In this document: in pieces, positions 47,901-60,187 of the stretch
How the letters are laid out: each line of letters opens with the position of its first letter
How positions within the stretch are numbered: position 1 is the stretch's first letter
Assembly (NCBI GenBank): GCA_012931725.1
Contig: CM022945.1
Coordinates: forward strand, 17,435,382-17,499,381
DNA from: Litsea cubeba
Taxonomy: Eukaryota; Streptophyta; Magnoliopsida; Laurales; Lauraceae
Direction of reading: 5' to 3'
Length of the DNA stretch: 64,000 bases
The notes under the pieces: generated by a model
Databases searched by the model: none
Seen by the model: only the letters and a program-made list of their open reading frames with translations
What the model was told of the DNA's origin: nothing
Translations under genes and position numbers: made by a program

Positions 47901-50900
47901 TCCTATACCTTCTTAGTTTTCTTCAGGGTTAATTATATGTTTCAGTCTTCACATAAGCTAGAAGTCTTTGCCAATTGACATCTATGGAATCATGATAAAC
48001 CATAGGCTAGCTTACTTGCAGAAAAAAAAGAAAAGAATGGTTTGTAGTAGCTGATTGTTTTATTTTTCTTCATTGGCAGTCTACAGGTATAATGTATGCA
48101 GTGTCAAGGTATGCAAGTGCCACACCTGTGCCGCCATCCGTTTTAAGTCGTGGTGTTGGCTGGCAGGTATAAGGGAAAGCTTTTGATATAACCTCATTTA
48201 GGGGTGTAACGGTTTGGTTAACCGTGTGTTTTGGGAAAACCATTAAACGAACTGTATTTTATGGTTTTCAGTTTTTAAAAACCGTAATAGTAACCGTACC
48301 TAAAAAACCGTTAAAAAAACCGAACAGCGGTTAACTGCATTAGACAATTTTGTTACGGTTATTTGTCACTTAAAATACATGTCACTTAAAAGTTAAAAGG
48401 GGTTATTTAAGTTATAAAATTACACAATACCCCCTTTCTTCTTTCTCCTTTTTTTTTCTTTTAAATTGGGGTGTAATGGTTCGTTAACCATGTGTTTTGG
48501 GAAAACGATTGACCCAATTGTATTTCACGATTTAGTTCGGTTAATAACCGTGAGTCGAGACTAAAAACCGTAATCGAACCGTTAAAAGCACGGTTTTCCG
48601 ATTTTAATAACCACAACCGTTCACTAGTCGGTTTTTTTTTTTTAACACACCTAGACATATCTCTTCTAAAAGACTCCTCAACCTAAGGAATCCAGCGCAT
48701 TGAGGCCTGGTGTCTGTGGGGTACCAATTTTGTAGTTTAGATCATTGATCTGATGGCCCCATCATGGATGGATCATATCCCCATGGCAGCTCAGACTGGA
48801 CCATCCCAGACAGGAGGTCATCTTGCATTGGCTCTTGACCATTGTACACATCTTTCTTGACTGAGCTGCCAGGCATGTGTTACTGTTAGTAATGCCCCCA
48901 TGGGATATATATTTTGGGTGGGTCTAGCCATGGTGTGTCAATTCAAATCAACAGTCTGGGTCATAGACCCATCCACACTGCTATAACATGACTCCAAGGA
49001 TACTGTAGATGTCCTTGGGTTGAGGTGCACACATATAAATTTGTACTCTTTCTGAACTTTCAATTAAATGTTTGACTTTCAGGGTATAGCAATTTTGCTG
49101 GATGGGATGTTTGGTACAGTAAATGGCTCTACTGCATCAGCGTAATGAACTAAAATTCTTGGGAAGAGAAGTGAATTAAAATTTTTTTCAGTGATATGCC
49201 TGATTCTTTTAACATATTGTTTCTACAGTGAAAATGCTGGTCTCTTGGCATTGACACGAGTTGGAAGTCGAAGAGTAGTTCAAATATCAGCAGTCTTTAT
49301 GCTTTTCTTTTCTGTATTGGGTATGTTATTCCTGTTTGCCTATTTAGAACCGAACAAGGTTTTCAGGTGGATCTGATAGTATTGCTTTTTACAACCAGGG
49401 AAATTTGGAGCAGTTTTTGCTTCTATTCCATTGCCCATTTTTGCGGCTCTTTACTGTATCTTCTTTGGCTATGTTGGTACGTATCTCATGTCTTGCAATG
49501 TCCATCAATTCCATGTATCGAATATCACTCTTTCTTTTCTTTGCCATGTTTAGGCCTTTTCTTGTGTTGTTTAGTGGGGATGCTGGTGTGGATACTGAAT
49601 TTCTCTTTTTTTTATTTTTTATTTTTTATTTAAGAGGCAACAATAAACAGTTTTTATTAACTTAAAAAAAAAAAAAAACTAGTTCAGAAACATTCGGGCA
49701 ATACGCTATCACCTGTATATAAGACATATTTCGTTTATATTACAGTGGTATAGAATTCTCCACAATTATACATATATCATGGTTTGATTGCTTTGCATTT
49801 TCTTAATTCTCTATGTAACAGATGTCACCATTACTTTTCTTTTCCATGTTGAGACCTCTTCGTGTGTCATTTACGGGATGCCTGTGTGGATACATGCTTT
49901 TTGTTAGAGGCAACAAAAACAGTGTTATTTATATTTAAAATAAACTATAGCAGAAACATTTAGATAATATATGATTGGGGAATGTTCATATGCATCTTTC
50001 CCTAATCATAGAGTGAGTGACACTCCCCCTTTTTGCACATGAAAAGTGCATTTTGTACCTCACCCTATGTATTTGAAAAGTACATTTTGTACTTGAAAAT
50101 TTTCAAAAAGGGAAGTGTCTCTCATCCTATGGTGAGGGAAAGATGCATATGAATGTTCTCCTATATGATCATGTGTAAACAGGAAATTATACATCTATGT
50201 TACATTGGTATAGAAGTCCCCGCAATTAGCTGTCTTAGACACCCCAGATTTTGCCAGCAAATCAGCTTCCTTCCTCATTCCATTCTCTATGGATTTGAGC
50301 AAATTACATTCAGTTGGTTATCATTCTGATCTCCTTGCTCTTGGAAAACAATTTCCATGGAGGTTGAGATGATCCTTTGCCCACCTTATTGTATTGAGAG
50401 TCAATCTCAACTGATATCAGATTTGAACATACACTTTTAAAAAGTTTGATCTCTTAATTGCCACAATTTCTTCTCTTTTAATATCTAACACCAATTAGGT
50501 CTGAGAATTCCAAATGCAGCACCCCTTTCAGATCCTTTATAGTTCGACCAGCCCCATAAGGGCTGGGTTTTCCATTGGTCTCCCATTTATATTAAGTCCC
50601 CCTGGCTAGGAAAGAAGAAATCCCAATTAAATTTTCTCACATTTGGAATAGAGCTATTCAGATCTCAGAATACTTTAAACTCCCTTTCTAGGGCCAAGCC
50701 AATTCCCTTTGAAAAATTCACTTTATTTCAATCACCATTTAACTCAATATGGAGTCGTCATCAATCATCATCAATCATCATCATCATCATCAAAGCTTGT
50801 CCCAACTATGTCGGGGTCGGCTACATTATCTCAATATAGAGAATCTTCCTTAAAAAATCTTTTGTTTCTCTCTTTCGAGTTTCAAGTTCCTTGAGCAGTT

Positions 50901-52659
50901 TCTTAAATGAAAGACCCCTGGCAACGCTGAATTTCTTTTAGCTGTATATGTGGCTATAATGCTCCAATATGGCAAGGACATGCCTTGGTAATGCCAGAGA
51001 CATGGATTTTTCACAAAAAAGTGAAGTTTTGGATATTCTATGACACAATGCATTGTCTATTTTGAATTCTCTGTGTGTGGTGGGGTGCGGGGTTGGTTGT
51101 CTACATTGTGGATTAAGGTTAACAAGACTGAAATCAGTACAGCAGCCCTCATGTATGTTGATCGCTGGACCTGTATTTTAACGGGAAAGTGCCTTAGCCA
51201 TTGTGCTAGAAGCATGGTTGGCCTTCGGAATCATTTATGCATCATCACTGTCAGATGTTCTCATGTATGCTGATATGCGTTTATGTATCTTTTTAAGTTC
51301 ATATGGTTCTTTGTTCGGGACTCTGGGTACATTACATAGAGATAACATGACCTTGTCTACATGGATCTAACGGAGGACATGGCCCTAAACAGATTTGATT
51401 GGCGTCGTCAAATCCATATAGCCGACCCCACCTAGTGGGAAAAGGCTTGGTTTGGTTTGGTTTATTATATCCTATGAATGAGGAGAAATGCCGCTCTGGT
51501 TCCTTCCTGACTCATCACTTTAGCTTGATAAATATTGTTACCTCTTCTTCTCTTTGTTCTTTTCAAAAAGATCCTACTGTGACCATGTTATTCCTGGTCT
51601 GACATTGGTGCTTTCCTGTCATTTTTTTTGTTCGAATTTCTATCGATTTTTGCTAGGGTTCTTTGTTGAATGTTCTTGTGGTTGTGTATACTGATCTTCA
51701 TGTGGCTTGTGATTATGGTGCGTGTAGCTTCGGCCGGGCTTGGATTCCTTCAGTTCTGCAACCTCAACAGTTTCAGGACTAAGTTTATTTTAGGTTTCGC
51801 TTTCTTCATGGGTTTATCAGTCCCACAATACTTCAATGAATTTGCATCAGTGGCTGGATATGGACCTGTTCACACTGGTGCTAGATGGGTACGTGGACAA
51901 TTGGATTAATTGTATCTTTTCTTACTATAATTCCTCTGCTGAGTTGTGGGGCTTGAGGACCAGGTCATTGATTGGTCTAGATTGTGGATAGGTATTAGGC
52001 AATGCCCTAGAAACATCCTAAAGACATTGACCTATGATCAATTTGTTACAGGAGATTTTTGGGGCCTCGCCTTAACCATTTGGGCCTACCAGATAAACAT
52101 TTTTACTTACAGGATCATAGTCCTAACTCCTGCGGAATTTTGCTTATCAAAGACCATAAATTTGTCAAGGGAAAAAGACCAAACGACCCTTTAATTCATC
52201 TACCTGTTGTGATCTACCCACATATTGCGGTCGGTGGAAAGTGATAAGGCCCTTCCTGAAATGAGGGGACTTTTCTTGCTAAAGCATGTGTTCTCAATGG
52301 TACAAGCAATGGGACTGGTGGACTGGTCCAGTCTACTTGAATGTATCACAATATTGTTTTGTTCTGTTATTAAATGATAGTTTCTTTTCTTCAGTTTGTT
52401 CCTACACACTTAAATCATTGTTGCTCTTGTTGGTTTCCAGTTCAATGACATTGCCACTGTGATATTTTCTTCACCCGCAACAGTTGCTGCCATCGTTGCT
52501 TACTTCTTGGACTCCACCCTCCTTCGCCATGATAGTGCGACCCGGCGAGACAGAGGCTGGCATTGGTGGGAGAGATTCAGATCATTTAAATCTGATATAA
52601 GGAGTGAGGAGTTTTACTCACTCCCTTACAACCTCAACAAGTATTTCCCTTCAGTCTAA
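40930..52659 (+). CDS. Nucleobase-ascorbate transporter (NAT/NCS2 family)
   Basis: Fourteen exons: 40930-41023, 42210-42307, 42794-42970, 43074-43174, 43287-43362, 43596-43655, 45173-45357, 46285-46381, 48080-48166, 49083-49141, 49229-49320, 49399-49476, 51728-51888 and 52441-52659. They total 1584 nt, 527 aa. The hydrophilic N-terminus ends ITSPPPWPEA, then come about 12-14 membrane spans and a tail ending YNLNKYFPSV. The first span carries the family QH pair (GFQHYIVMLGTT, residues 40-41). The NAT signature ENAGLLALTR is at 346-355. Plant NATs are plasma-membrane symporters for xanthine, uric acid, uracil and related bases; transport of ascorbate is not established for most. It is complete with no frame damage. 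Compared with the commonest plant NATs, it has GTVNGSTASAENAG before the signature and YVASAGLGFLQF after, so it belongs to a more diverged plant subgroup. Confidence 0.95.
41911..41940. repeat. Poly(A) run of 30 in NAT intron 1
   Basis: An uninterrupted 30-base A run follows CCCCACCCCC. It may be the tail of a degraded retroposon; length is likely to be unreliable in any assembly. Confidence 0.7.
46909..47154. repeat. 126-bp tandem duplication in NAT intron 8
   Basis: Units begin at 46909 and 47035. Both contain CTTTCTGAAAGAGTAGGGCT, a shared GTTTTGGTC word and TGTTTGGGTGTCCTG. They are about 85% alike and non-coding. Confidence 0.85.
48199..48653. mobile_element. hAT-like MITE with internally repeated end
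   Basis: It starts TAGGGGTGTAACGG and ends AACACACCTA, giving a short inverted repeat, and is filled with GGTTAACCG and AACCGT words. The left 50 bp (GGTTTGGTTAACCGTGTGTT) recurs in direct orientation at about 48465-48511 as GGTTCGTTAACCATGTGTT, so this may be two partial copies joined. No matching target duplication was found. It lies in intron 9 of the NAT gene. Confidence 0.6.
49976..50161. mobile_element. 186-bp foldback MITE with 8-bp target duplication
   Basis: The ends TGGGGAATGTTCATATGCAT and the complement of ATGCATATGAATGTTCTCC form an inverted repeat of about 27 bp. Further pairing runs inwards past GACACT and CCCTTTTT. A perfect 8-bp duplication, tatatgat, flanks it at 49968-49975 and 50162-50169, fitting a hAT-type MITE. 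It lies in intron 12 of the NAT gene. Confidence 0.85.
50745..50836 (+). repeat. Dispersed repeat with GTCGGCTACAT motif, copy 2
   Basis: A run of ATCATC/CATCAT triplets is followed by AAAGCTTGTCCCAACTATGT and CGGGGTCGGCTACAT. Same family as 17236-17420. It lies in intron 12 of the NAT gene. Confidence 0.6.
51395..51460 (-). repeat. Dispersed repeat with GTCGGCTATAT motif, copy 3
   Basis: The complement reads AAGCCTTTTCCCACTAGGTG then GGGTCGGCTATATGGATTTG, with a TTTGG simple repeat at its outer end. It is the reverse orientation of copies 1 and 2. It lies in NAT intron 12, about 560 bp from copy 2. Confidence 0.6.
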
Positions 52660-53001
52660 TTGGGAACCTGTCTGACCATCTTTCAATATACCAGTCAGCT
52701 CACTGGTACCTGCCTCACCCGATCATATTAATCGAAAAAGAGTTCCATTTGAAGCTCTTCTGTTTTCTTCAGCACAATAGATTCTGAAGTAGTGATGTGA
52801 GTTTTACTAAGTCTGAGTTTTGGAACTGATTCCATGTGGGTGGGGCCAGTTTTTATGGATTATTAAACTTGGATTATTTGCCATTTATAAGATACTTATT
52901 TTTGGGAACACCTGTAATTAATCTGTTCACTTTGTTATTGGAATTTATGCCATTATCAGTTTAGTTAAGCTTTGTGAGACTTCTGCGGATGGTGCTTGTC
53001 T

Positions 53002-53007
53002 AATAAA
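53002..53007 (+). terminator. Possible poly(A) signal of the NAT gene
   Basis: AATAAA lies about 343 bp past the NAT stop codon and before the next repeat. The distance is plausible for a plant 3' UTR, but a nearer variant signal could be used. Confidence 0.35.
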
Positions 53008-53276
53008 ATGGCTTAACGGCTTCAAACTTGATCAATTTTTTTGGTTTTTGGAAAAAAGCCTCTGCTTGGTATCCTGACCAAATGATTCCATGGTTGGCGC
53101 GTTTCAAGCCTTTGCCGTATCCTCAAGCCGTAGCTCTGTTGGCCTAGGATCACGGTTTTCTTATCATTGGGTCGCCTAGAATGGATGGATCCGGCCATTG
53201 ATCAGAATTAGCTCATACTTGCTTCCTGTTTGATAAGCTGAATTTCTGAAAATGGGACATGAAATTATTAGTAGAT

Positions 53277-53483
53277 TTTTTTATTTTTATTTTGCTATCG
53301 GAGGGTTCCCAACCCTTTGGGTGGACTAATCCCTCCGGGCCTAGAGGGAAGCCAAGGTGGTAGCACTAGTGGACTCAACCTTCGATTCCTGAAGAAGGGG
53401 GAACCGGGAGACGATATTAAGACCTTTAGCTCCGGAAGAGGGAGGAACCGTGGTCCTGACCACTCGGCCAACCCCTTGGGGAT
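53277..53483 (-). mobile_element. Full-length tRNA-derived SINE
   Basis: In reverse orientation the head reads GGGGTTGGCCGAGTGGTCAG, a clear tRNA-Leu/Ser type A-box (TGGCCGAGTGGT). GGAATCGAAGGTTGAGTCC follows in the B-box region, and the element has a conserved 3' body and an A-rich tail. It is flanked by a 15-bp target duplication with one mismatch, aaattattagtagat at 53262-53276 and aaattattggtagat at 53484-53498. It is the most complete of the three family members in this window. Confidence 0.85.
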
Positions 53484-53498
53484 AAATTATTGGTAGAT

Positions 53499-55660
53499 GG
53501 GCACAAGACGTAAAGAGTATCAGTCCTAAAAAAAACCAGATCCAGGTGAAATTGAAAAAACGAACTATAAACGGGGCAGTCTCGGACCTATCTGGGCCTT
53601 GACCTGGACTTGGACTCTTCCATTATATATGGACTAAAGCATGAGTTGGGTCACAAGACTGACTTGAAGGAAGAGATTTACAGTGTACATTTTGACAAAT
53701 CTTCTTTGGTATCATAAAAGAATAGCCAAGGGCTATTTAAGAGTACATTTAAATAACATAATCACACCAAATGATAATCTTATCACTTTATAACTCTCAT
53801 CTAATCTAACCCTAATCAATCATAAATGATATCTAAGCTAATCTAAATCAAATATGAACTCATTACATATCCAATCTTCTTTACAATATTTTCTATTATT
53901 GAATACACCAATGATTCAATGAATCTTGACTAATAATGAAGAAAGAAAAGGAGTTTAATATATTTTTTGTATATTGATGTTGTGACAAAAGTCTTATACC
54001 AAGTGTTAACCTACCTAAGGAAACCTTCTTCCTTGATCAGGGTTGGGATTGACAGTTATAAGAACCGACACAGTTTTAGATAAAAGACCAAAATATCTTA
54101 ACTCAGTTTGATTTCATGTGAGAGATGTCAACCATGAAAGCTATCTCCTCACTTGGATAATAAATGAAAAATAGGGAGAAAAGAGGACAATGGTCTTCAT
54201 CAGTCTAGAGAAAGAAAGCCCACCGCAAATTACCTAGAAATTTATTTTGGTGGGCTTTTAGATAAAATGATGGTCCAAAGACATATAGGAAGGAGGGCAA
54301 TTACTAACCTCATAGATATTTAATGATCACAACCTTTGCATTTGCATTCTCTATCAACAATGATGATATAATTTTTTTTACCGTTGTGTTTTGGCTGTAA
54401 GTTTACCATGAATCGATTGAGTTAACCAAGTTGTGAGTATTTCAAATATTTCATCGACTTGAGTCTAATTGGCAAAATGGACTGAGTCTTTTAAAGCATT
54501 AAAACAATAACACTCACTGACTCAGTTGAGTAAATGATCTTTCGGGTTAAGTTGACTTAGGTGCGTCAGTACATAATGATTCGAGTTTTTAAATAACCTT
54601 CCACATTTTCAGTTTTAGCTACTGCGAAAAAGTAAATAACCTGTAACTTATATTAAATTTTCTTCGCTAACCAATCCTACCAAAATTTGGAGGCCTTGGT
54701 AGAGTTAGTGGACAACACTCCCCCTTGGGTGAATTAGGTTAGCGCACTTGTAATACACACATTTCAACGCAACGCCATGTTGTTCCTCTCGATATTTTAA
54801 CTCGCGATCGGTTGACTTTGATACCCACTGAATCTCCCTTCCCTAACTAATAATTTATTTATCTCTACTAAGGATTGGTTAGACAACATTAGAGAAACTT
54901 CCCTTACCCTCACCAAAGGATTAGTTTAAATTTGAGTAGGTATTAGGTTGTACAAATTGAGATTATTCCTTGATGAATCTCATGGCGATTTTACTCAGTG
55001 CATTTATTTCTTTGAAAGTCTTTATGACGTTAAACCCGAGCCCGCCATAGTCCTATCTTATTATGCTTCCACTATTATCACCGTCACTGTATCCTCTCTC
55101 AATAAAATCAAGTATCTTTCTCTCATCTATCCAATTATCAAGCTATACGATCTCGCCATCTTCATCAAATTGTACATATCAAAAGCTTGTAGAAGAGATC
55201 ACAACAGATCCAATTCAGTGGACCATCGACACCAATATATTAAAAAATGAGTGGAATGCGAAAATGATTGATCCATAGATAGACAATGATCACTAGGACA
55301 TCAGCAATGGCTTTTCTTTGAAATCTACCATTTTGTTTTTCAAAAACCAAAGGGTTCATAATTTTTGTTACTCATGTGATCTCGAAAGGGTATTAGGGAG
55401 GGATAAAGGATTGGTTAGGATATTGTTATAGAAAGGGATAATTAGTTATTACCTTGTATAAATTTAGATCGTTACTCGGTGCATGGTTTTATTCAATGCA
55501 TTTATTTCTTTGAAATTCTTTAACGAATGAATGAATTTGCCAGCAAAAGTTCATAACTCCTTGCACTACTAATTAATGCTATTCTCTTCCCTTTTCGCTA
55601 TTAATATTCATCCCAAGGTGATAACTGATAAACACATTCAAATGCAAATTTGAACTAGCC
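53499..55660. other. Intergenic sequence, no gene seen
   Basis: AT-rich, with short open frames only. A TATAAAT word at 55457-55463 could serve the X8 gene that starts at 55661, though it lies about 200 bp upstream. TTTATTTCTTTGAAA occurs at both 55004 and 55500, suggesting an old duplication. Confidence 0.45.
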
Positions 55661-56828
55661 ATGGCGACATTGGGACTGAATTTTTGTGCTCTTCTGCTGC
55701 TCTTCACATCTTCAGGTGTGTCTGGGCTCTCTCCGATATGATCATTACAGTTCCGATTCTAACATGGGCTTTATATTAATTGCCTATTTTGTTTAGCACC
55801 AACCTGTTCGTTCTGATCAACTTTCTTTTTCTAATGTATGTGCCGCAAACAATAAAAACAGTATCAGGAGCAGACACGAGCGGGGTAAGCTCTTTCGTTT
55901 AGTACAAGTTTTATTCATCGGGACATGGTCTAAATTTTTAAGGGTGCGCTTGGTTGGACTTGTTAAAAGTGTTTTTTTTTTACTTTAAGACCCGGTTGAT
56001 CCGTCATGCCAGAATTTGGTCCTGAACCAACCAAGGCCCAGCAGTCATGTCTAGGCTAAAAGATAAAAAAGCTGTCCAATTCAACAGAAAAAAAAAGATG
56101 CAGATCAGGGCTTGAACTATGTCTGTTTTTTTTCCCTTTGTATAATATTTTAATTTGAGGTCTCCAAATCGAAATAGCCATACTGCAAATGTCATTTATA
56201 TATGAGATCTATATATACCGATCATTCTGGGCCTAAAGCAAATGGATTATACCCGATTGGAAGTTAGGGGTCCAGTGGATGATGGGAGGGCTTTTGGTAA
56301 AGTTGAAAGGGCTGAGATTGGGATCCACTCTCGGGTCTTGTGTTTGATCTAGTTTTTTTTGTTCTTGAATAACTGAAACTGAGATTCAAATTGATATAAT
56401 TAATAACAAATAAGGAGTTTGTATATGATTGTTGTTCATAGGCAGAGTCTGCATCCGCAGGGAAGTATTGTGTAGCGAATCCAACAGCAGATGAGAAGGT
56501 ATTGCTGGGAAGAATACAGTACTATTGTTCCTCCCCACTAATAGACTGCAAAGCCATCCAACCAGGGGAAGCCTGTTTTGAACCAAACAACACCTTCTTC
56601 CATGCATCTGTGGTCTTCAATATCTACTACAAGTTTAGCCATTGCGCTGAAGATCAGTGCCACTATGGCGATGGTTCTGGGATGGTCATAACCACAGACC
56701 CTTGTAAGTATTACAATGAATGTATTATCAAATGAAACGCATTTCTTCTGTAAATGCATCCATTTTTTTATCACTTCTTATTATTTACTTCATTTTTCGC
56801 AGCGACTCCAGAGTGTCATTTTGTTTGA
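55661..56828 (+). CDS. Secreted X8/CBM43 domain protein
   Basis: Four exons: 55661-55715, 55862-55884, 56442-56703 and 56803-56828 (366 nt, 121 aa). Residues 1-21 (MATLGLNFCALLLLFTSS onwards) are a signal peptide. The X8 domain starts at KYCVANPTADEK (34-45) and includes DCKAIQPGEACFEPNNTFFHASVVFNIYY (as IQPGEACFEPN, then HASVVFN) and VITTDPS. The protein ends PECHFV. Cysteines at 36, 55, 62, 71, 94, 99 and 118 supply the family disulfides. X8 domains bind beta-1,3-glucan (callose). Free-standing single-domain forms resemble the Ole e 10 pollen type, and longer ones are plasmodesmal callose-binding proteins. There is no GPI-anchor tail, so it is probably secreted to the wall. The usual Trp before the first domain Cys is Tyr here. 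Exon 2 is only 23 nt. Confidence 0.92.
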
Positions 56829-56887
56829 AGGACTGATGGTTGAAGTGTGAGCATGGACACCTCCCAATTATAACATCAATCATGAAC

Positions 56888-56893
56888 AATAAA
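56888..56893 (+). terminator. Likely poly(A) signal of the X8 gene
   Basis: AATAAA lies 60 bp past the stop codon of the X8 gene, followed by T-rich sequence. This is a typical plant near-upstream element position. Confidence 0.5.
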
Positions 56894-59811
56894 GTTTCCA
56901 GAATTCCAAATTAGTGTCCTCTCTTTGCTGTTGATGAGATGATCTCATGTAGCCTTATGACATACATGGTTGTTTCTAGAAAATCATTTATTTTGAGATT
57001 CCAGAATATTCATGAAGTTGTTCCTAGCTAGTGACTTCTTTTCTCATTTTCATTTATTTTGATGAGGTACACTAGTGGTAAGGAAGACTAATTCTAAGGG
57101 AGTACTAAAAAGGCTAGTAGTATAAGATGAGTATAAATCACAAATGGAATGGATGCATTCATTGTGCAGTAGTATAAGCTTTTTGAAGCCCATTCCGTTG
57201 AGTTATGGGGCTTAACATTCAGACCTGGGTCAGCCTATATATGGGACTGAAAGTCGGGCCTCAGTTTAGCTCATTTGCCGATTGCCTGGGCCTTCATACA
57301 TATACGGGCCTATTCAAGAATGTTTTAGCTATCGGGTCATTATCAGGCCCATGCCCATGCCCATGCCACATACTGTTAATAAATTGGTTAATTGTTTGGG
57401 GTCTGTCAGGTGCTTTTCTCTTGTAGTTTTATCTATGCCGATCTTCAAGAATGGTATGATCACTACTACTTCTGTTATATCTCTCAACTAAAATCGGGCA
57501 CAACAGTAATTGGAAATAGGACGTGATCAGGTCCGTTGATCCATAAACTAACATGGCCATACCGCAGCTAACATAGAGTGGGTAGCTTTATAATCTTTAA
57601 AGGATCAATTGTTTGCACATCATTTGTATAACATGCGCTGGTTTACATAGTAAATGAGGTGTGAAAATGACACAATTTTAAATTTCTCATTTACAAACTG
57701 CACGATAAGCAGAAGGGGTGGATCAGGGTTGTCATAGGGGAGTGTCTTCCAGGGCACATTGCAGGTTCGAATGCCTTCATCCACTTTCTTTTTCTCGCTT
57801 TCGTGTGCTCCAAGTTTGTAATTCAATCCGTTCATCCAAATCTCTATAGAATTTAAAGTTTTTAAGATAAAGTATAAACAAATATCTATACTTATAGGTT
57901 TAATTTTCTGCACTTCTGCGAGCCCCTAATTTATGAATTGAATTGTTCAATATTATCATAAATTGATAATGTTATACTAGCAACAGTAGTTGTCGGTTGA
58001 GTTAATGAATAAAGATTGATATAAGGAAATGATGCATTCATCATTGTAATTATAGCAAGTGATCATTCTTAGCAACAGTAATTAGCAGAAATTTCCACCA
58101 CCATGAAAGAAGTGACAACATTATGGTGGGACAGCCCCCGCAGAATCACAGGCACACCTTCCAAACTCCACCATGGGTGCTGTTAAATCTACAGAACCCC
58201 TGTCCCTGTTGTGTAATGTGATGAGGCCATTTAGCATTAGGATTCATTTGTGTAATCAACGATATTAGAAAAGCAAATTTCATTTAACTAAAATCTTATT
58301 TCTGTGGTGCCACATTTGGTGTTACAAGAAAAAAAAAAAAAAGTAACAACATCATTTAAGCGTGATTCTAAACATGTGACATCCAACAGCATAGGTTTCT
58401 TTCACTTTTTAACACTTTTATGAATATTTTTTTTTTTTTAAAATTTCTAGGAATCAATTCCATGGTGACAAATGGGCCCTCAACGCCTTTGTTCACACAT
58501 GAATAGGGTGCTCATGAGCTGGGTTAGCCCATGTCTTGGCCTCCTCTGGGTTTGGATGAATTCTGACCTACCTTGGCCCAACCATGAACACCCCCAAAGT
58601 CTTACAAACCATAGGCGGGGGATGGGTCACGTGGGTTTGAAGAAAATATTGGTGGCTAAATTAAAAAAAAGCAGGCTCGCTCATTGTCTACCCCTGAGGA
58701 TGTGGTGCACCATGACTCTGTGGGCCACACCTGCTAGATCGGTTTTGATCTTAAACTGGTTAGCTTAGATTAGAGTGTGAGCAGGGAGGCCTCTAACTGG
58801 ATGGATATATTAGTCATCAATGTGGTCGAAAGTCAAATGCTTTCATAAGTGCCTCACATGTGCTGCTGTGAATGTGGACGCTCCTCCGTTACCCACTTGT
58901 GGGGCCTACTGTCTCCATCTAGTCAAAATTATTGGCCGATTGAGTCAAGAGTAGCTTCTGGTTTCATGATCGACATTTATTGGGATATGCCCATATGATT
59001 GTTGGCCGGTAAAGATAAGTGCTACATGAAGTCGGTTGTCGAATACCGAGAAAATATTTGTATGATCTGAGAGGAGATATTCTGTTTAAAATTCTTTAAT
59101 TTGGCATCCAAACGCTATTTTGAAAATCACATGAAAGTTACAATAGTTTGCTTTTTGAATTAAAGATTTCGATAATCCCAAGAGAAAGCACGGTTGACTT
59201 AGGACCATAATTTATATTCGAAGATTGTATGTTCGAAACTGCATTATTACATTGGGGTTAAAAAAGAGTTTACTCAACTTCCCTTTTGGCTCAGTGGGAT
59301 TAGTCTAATTTAAAAATTTCGGTAAGAACTTTCCTGCTTTAACATGCTTTTCAAGTAGGAATCGATTATAGAGGTATTCATGGTCAAAACAGGCTCAAAA
59401 AAGGAATTCTAAATAGGTGAGGTATGGAGGTGGGGATGTCAACTGGACGAGTTTTGGGTGAGTTGGGGTAAACCCAAACGGAATCCACTCTGCGCTAAAT
59501 CCGCCCCGTTTGGAGCTAAGAATCTCAAAATTTATAGAAGAATAAAAAAAACTGTGGTACTGTTCGAACACACAATACCACTTGCACCATATTTATTTTA
59601 GTATAACCATTATTATATATATAGGGTAGGGTGGATTACATCAATAAAATCCAAATCCGCTCCGTTTCAAGAAAACCACTATTAACCCGCCCTTAATAGG
59701 AGTGGGTCAGGGCAAGTTCTCATTTAAACCTGAGCCATTGCCATGCCTAATTATTCAATTTATACGATTTTTAGGAATTTGGCAACACAAAACAAGTGGA
59801 TCCTGGGAAAT
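56894..59811. other. Intergenic sequence, no gene seen
   Basis: Repeat-like, AT-rich sequence. GCAGGTTCGAATGCC at about 57761 resembles a tRNA B-box and may mark another old SINE, but no A-box, tail or duplication was found. The open frame at 58472-58768 has no recognised family. Confidence 0.45.
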
Positions 59812-60187
59812 TAAGGATGTAAATGGTTACCCGATTCTCCGATTATCCGAAGGTTCCGACCCGTTAAAAACCAGGTCTGAATCCTTATTTAGGCCCCGAT
59901 AAGTAAATCAATCCGGGTCCGAATCTACCTTGGTTCGGACCCGTGGACCCGAGACCCGATAGATTACCTCAAATTTTGAAATTCTCTCTTAAATACTATA
60001 TTTTTTTAATATCATTCTCTACCTAGACCCGGACTCGGATCCAGACCCGTCCCATATATGGTTCTGGTTCTGGTTCCGAAGCAAAAAAACCGATTCCAGA
60101 TCCGGATCCGGTTCTACCTTCTCCTTAACGGTTTCGGTTCCGGGTACACCATGGACTTGGACCGAAATCAACCCATTTACAACCCTA
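59812..60187. mobile_element. Non-autonomous hAT-like element, copy 2
   Basis: It starts TAAGGATGTAAATGGTTACC and ends CCCATTTACAACCCTA, which are imperfect inverted ends. The interior is rich in GACCCG and TCCGG words like the copy at 795-1215. Flanks tgggaaat and tgaaaaat would be an 8-bp duplication with two mismatches. Shared inner sequence with copy 1 includes CCGATTCTCCGATTA and GACCCG. Confidence 0.7.

Noticed and set aside
57755..57780. tRNA-like B-box (GGTTCGAATGCC)
   Set aside because: Same reason: an isolated box without other SINE features.
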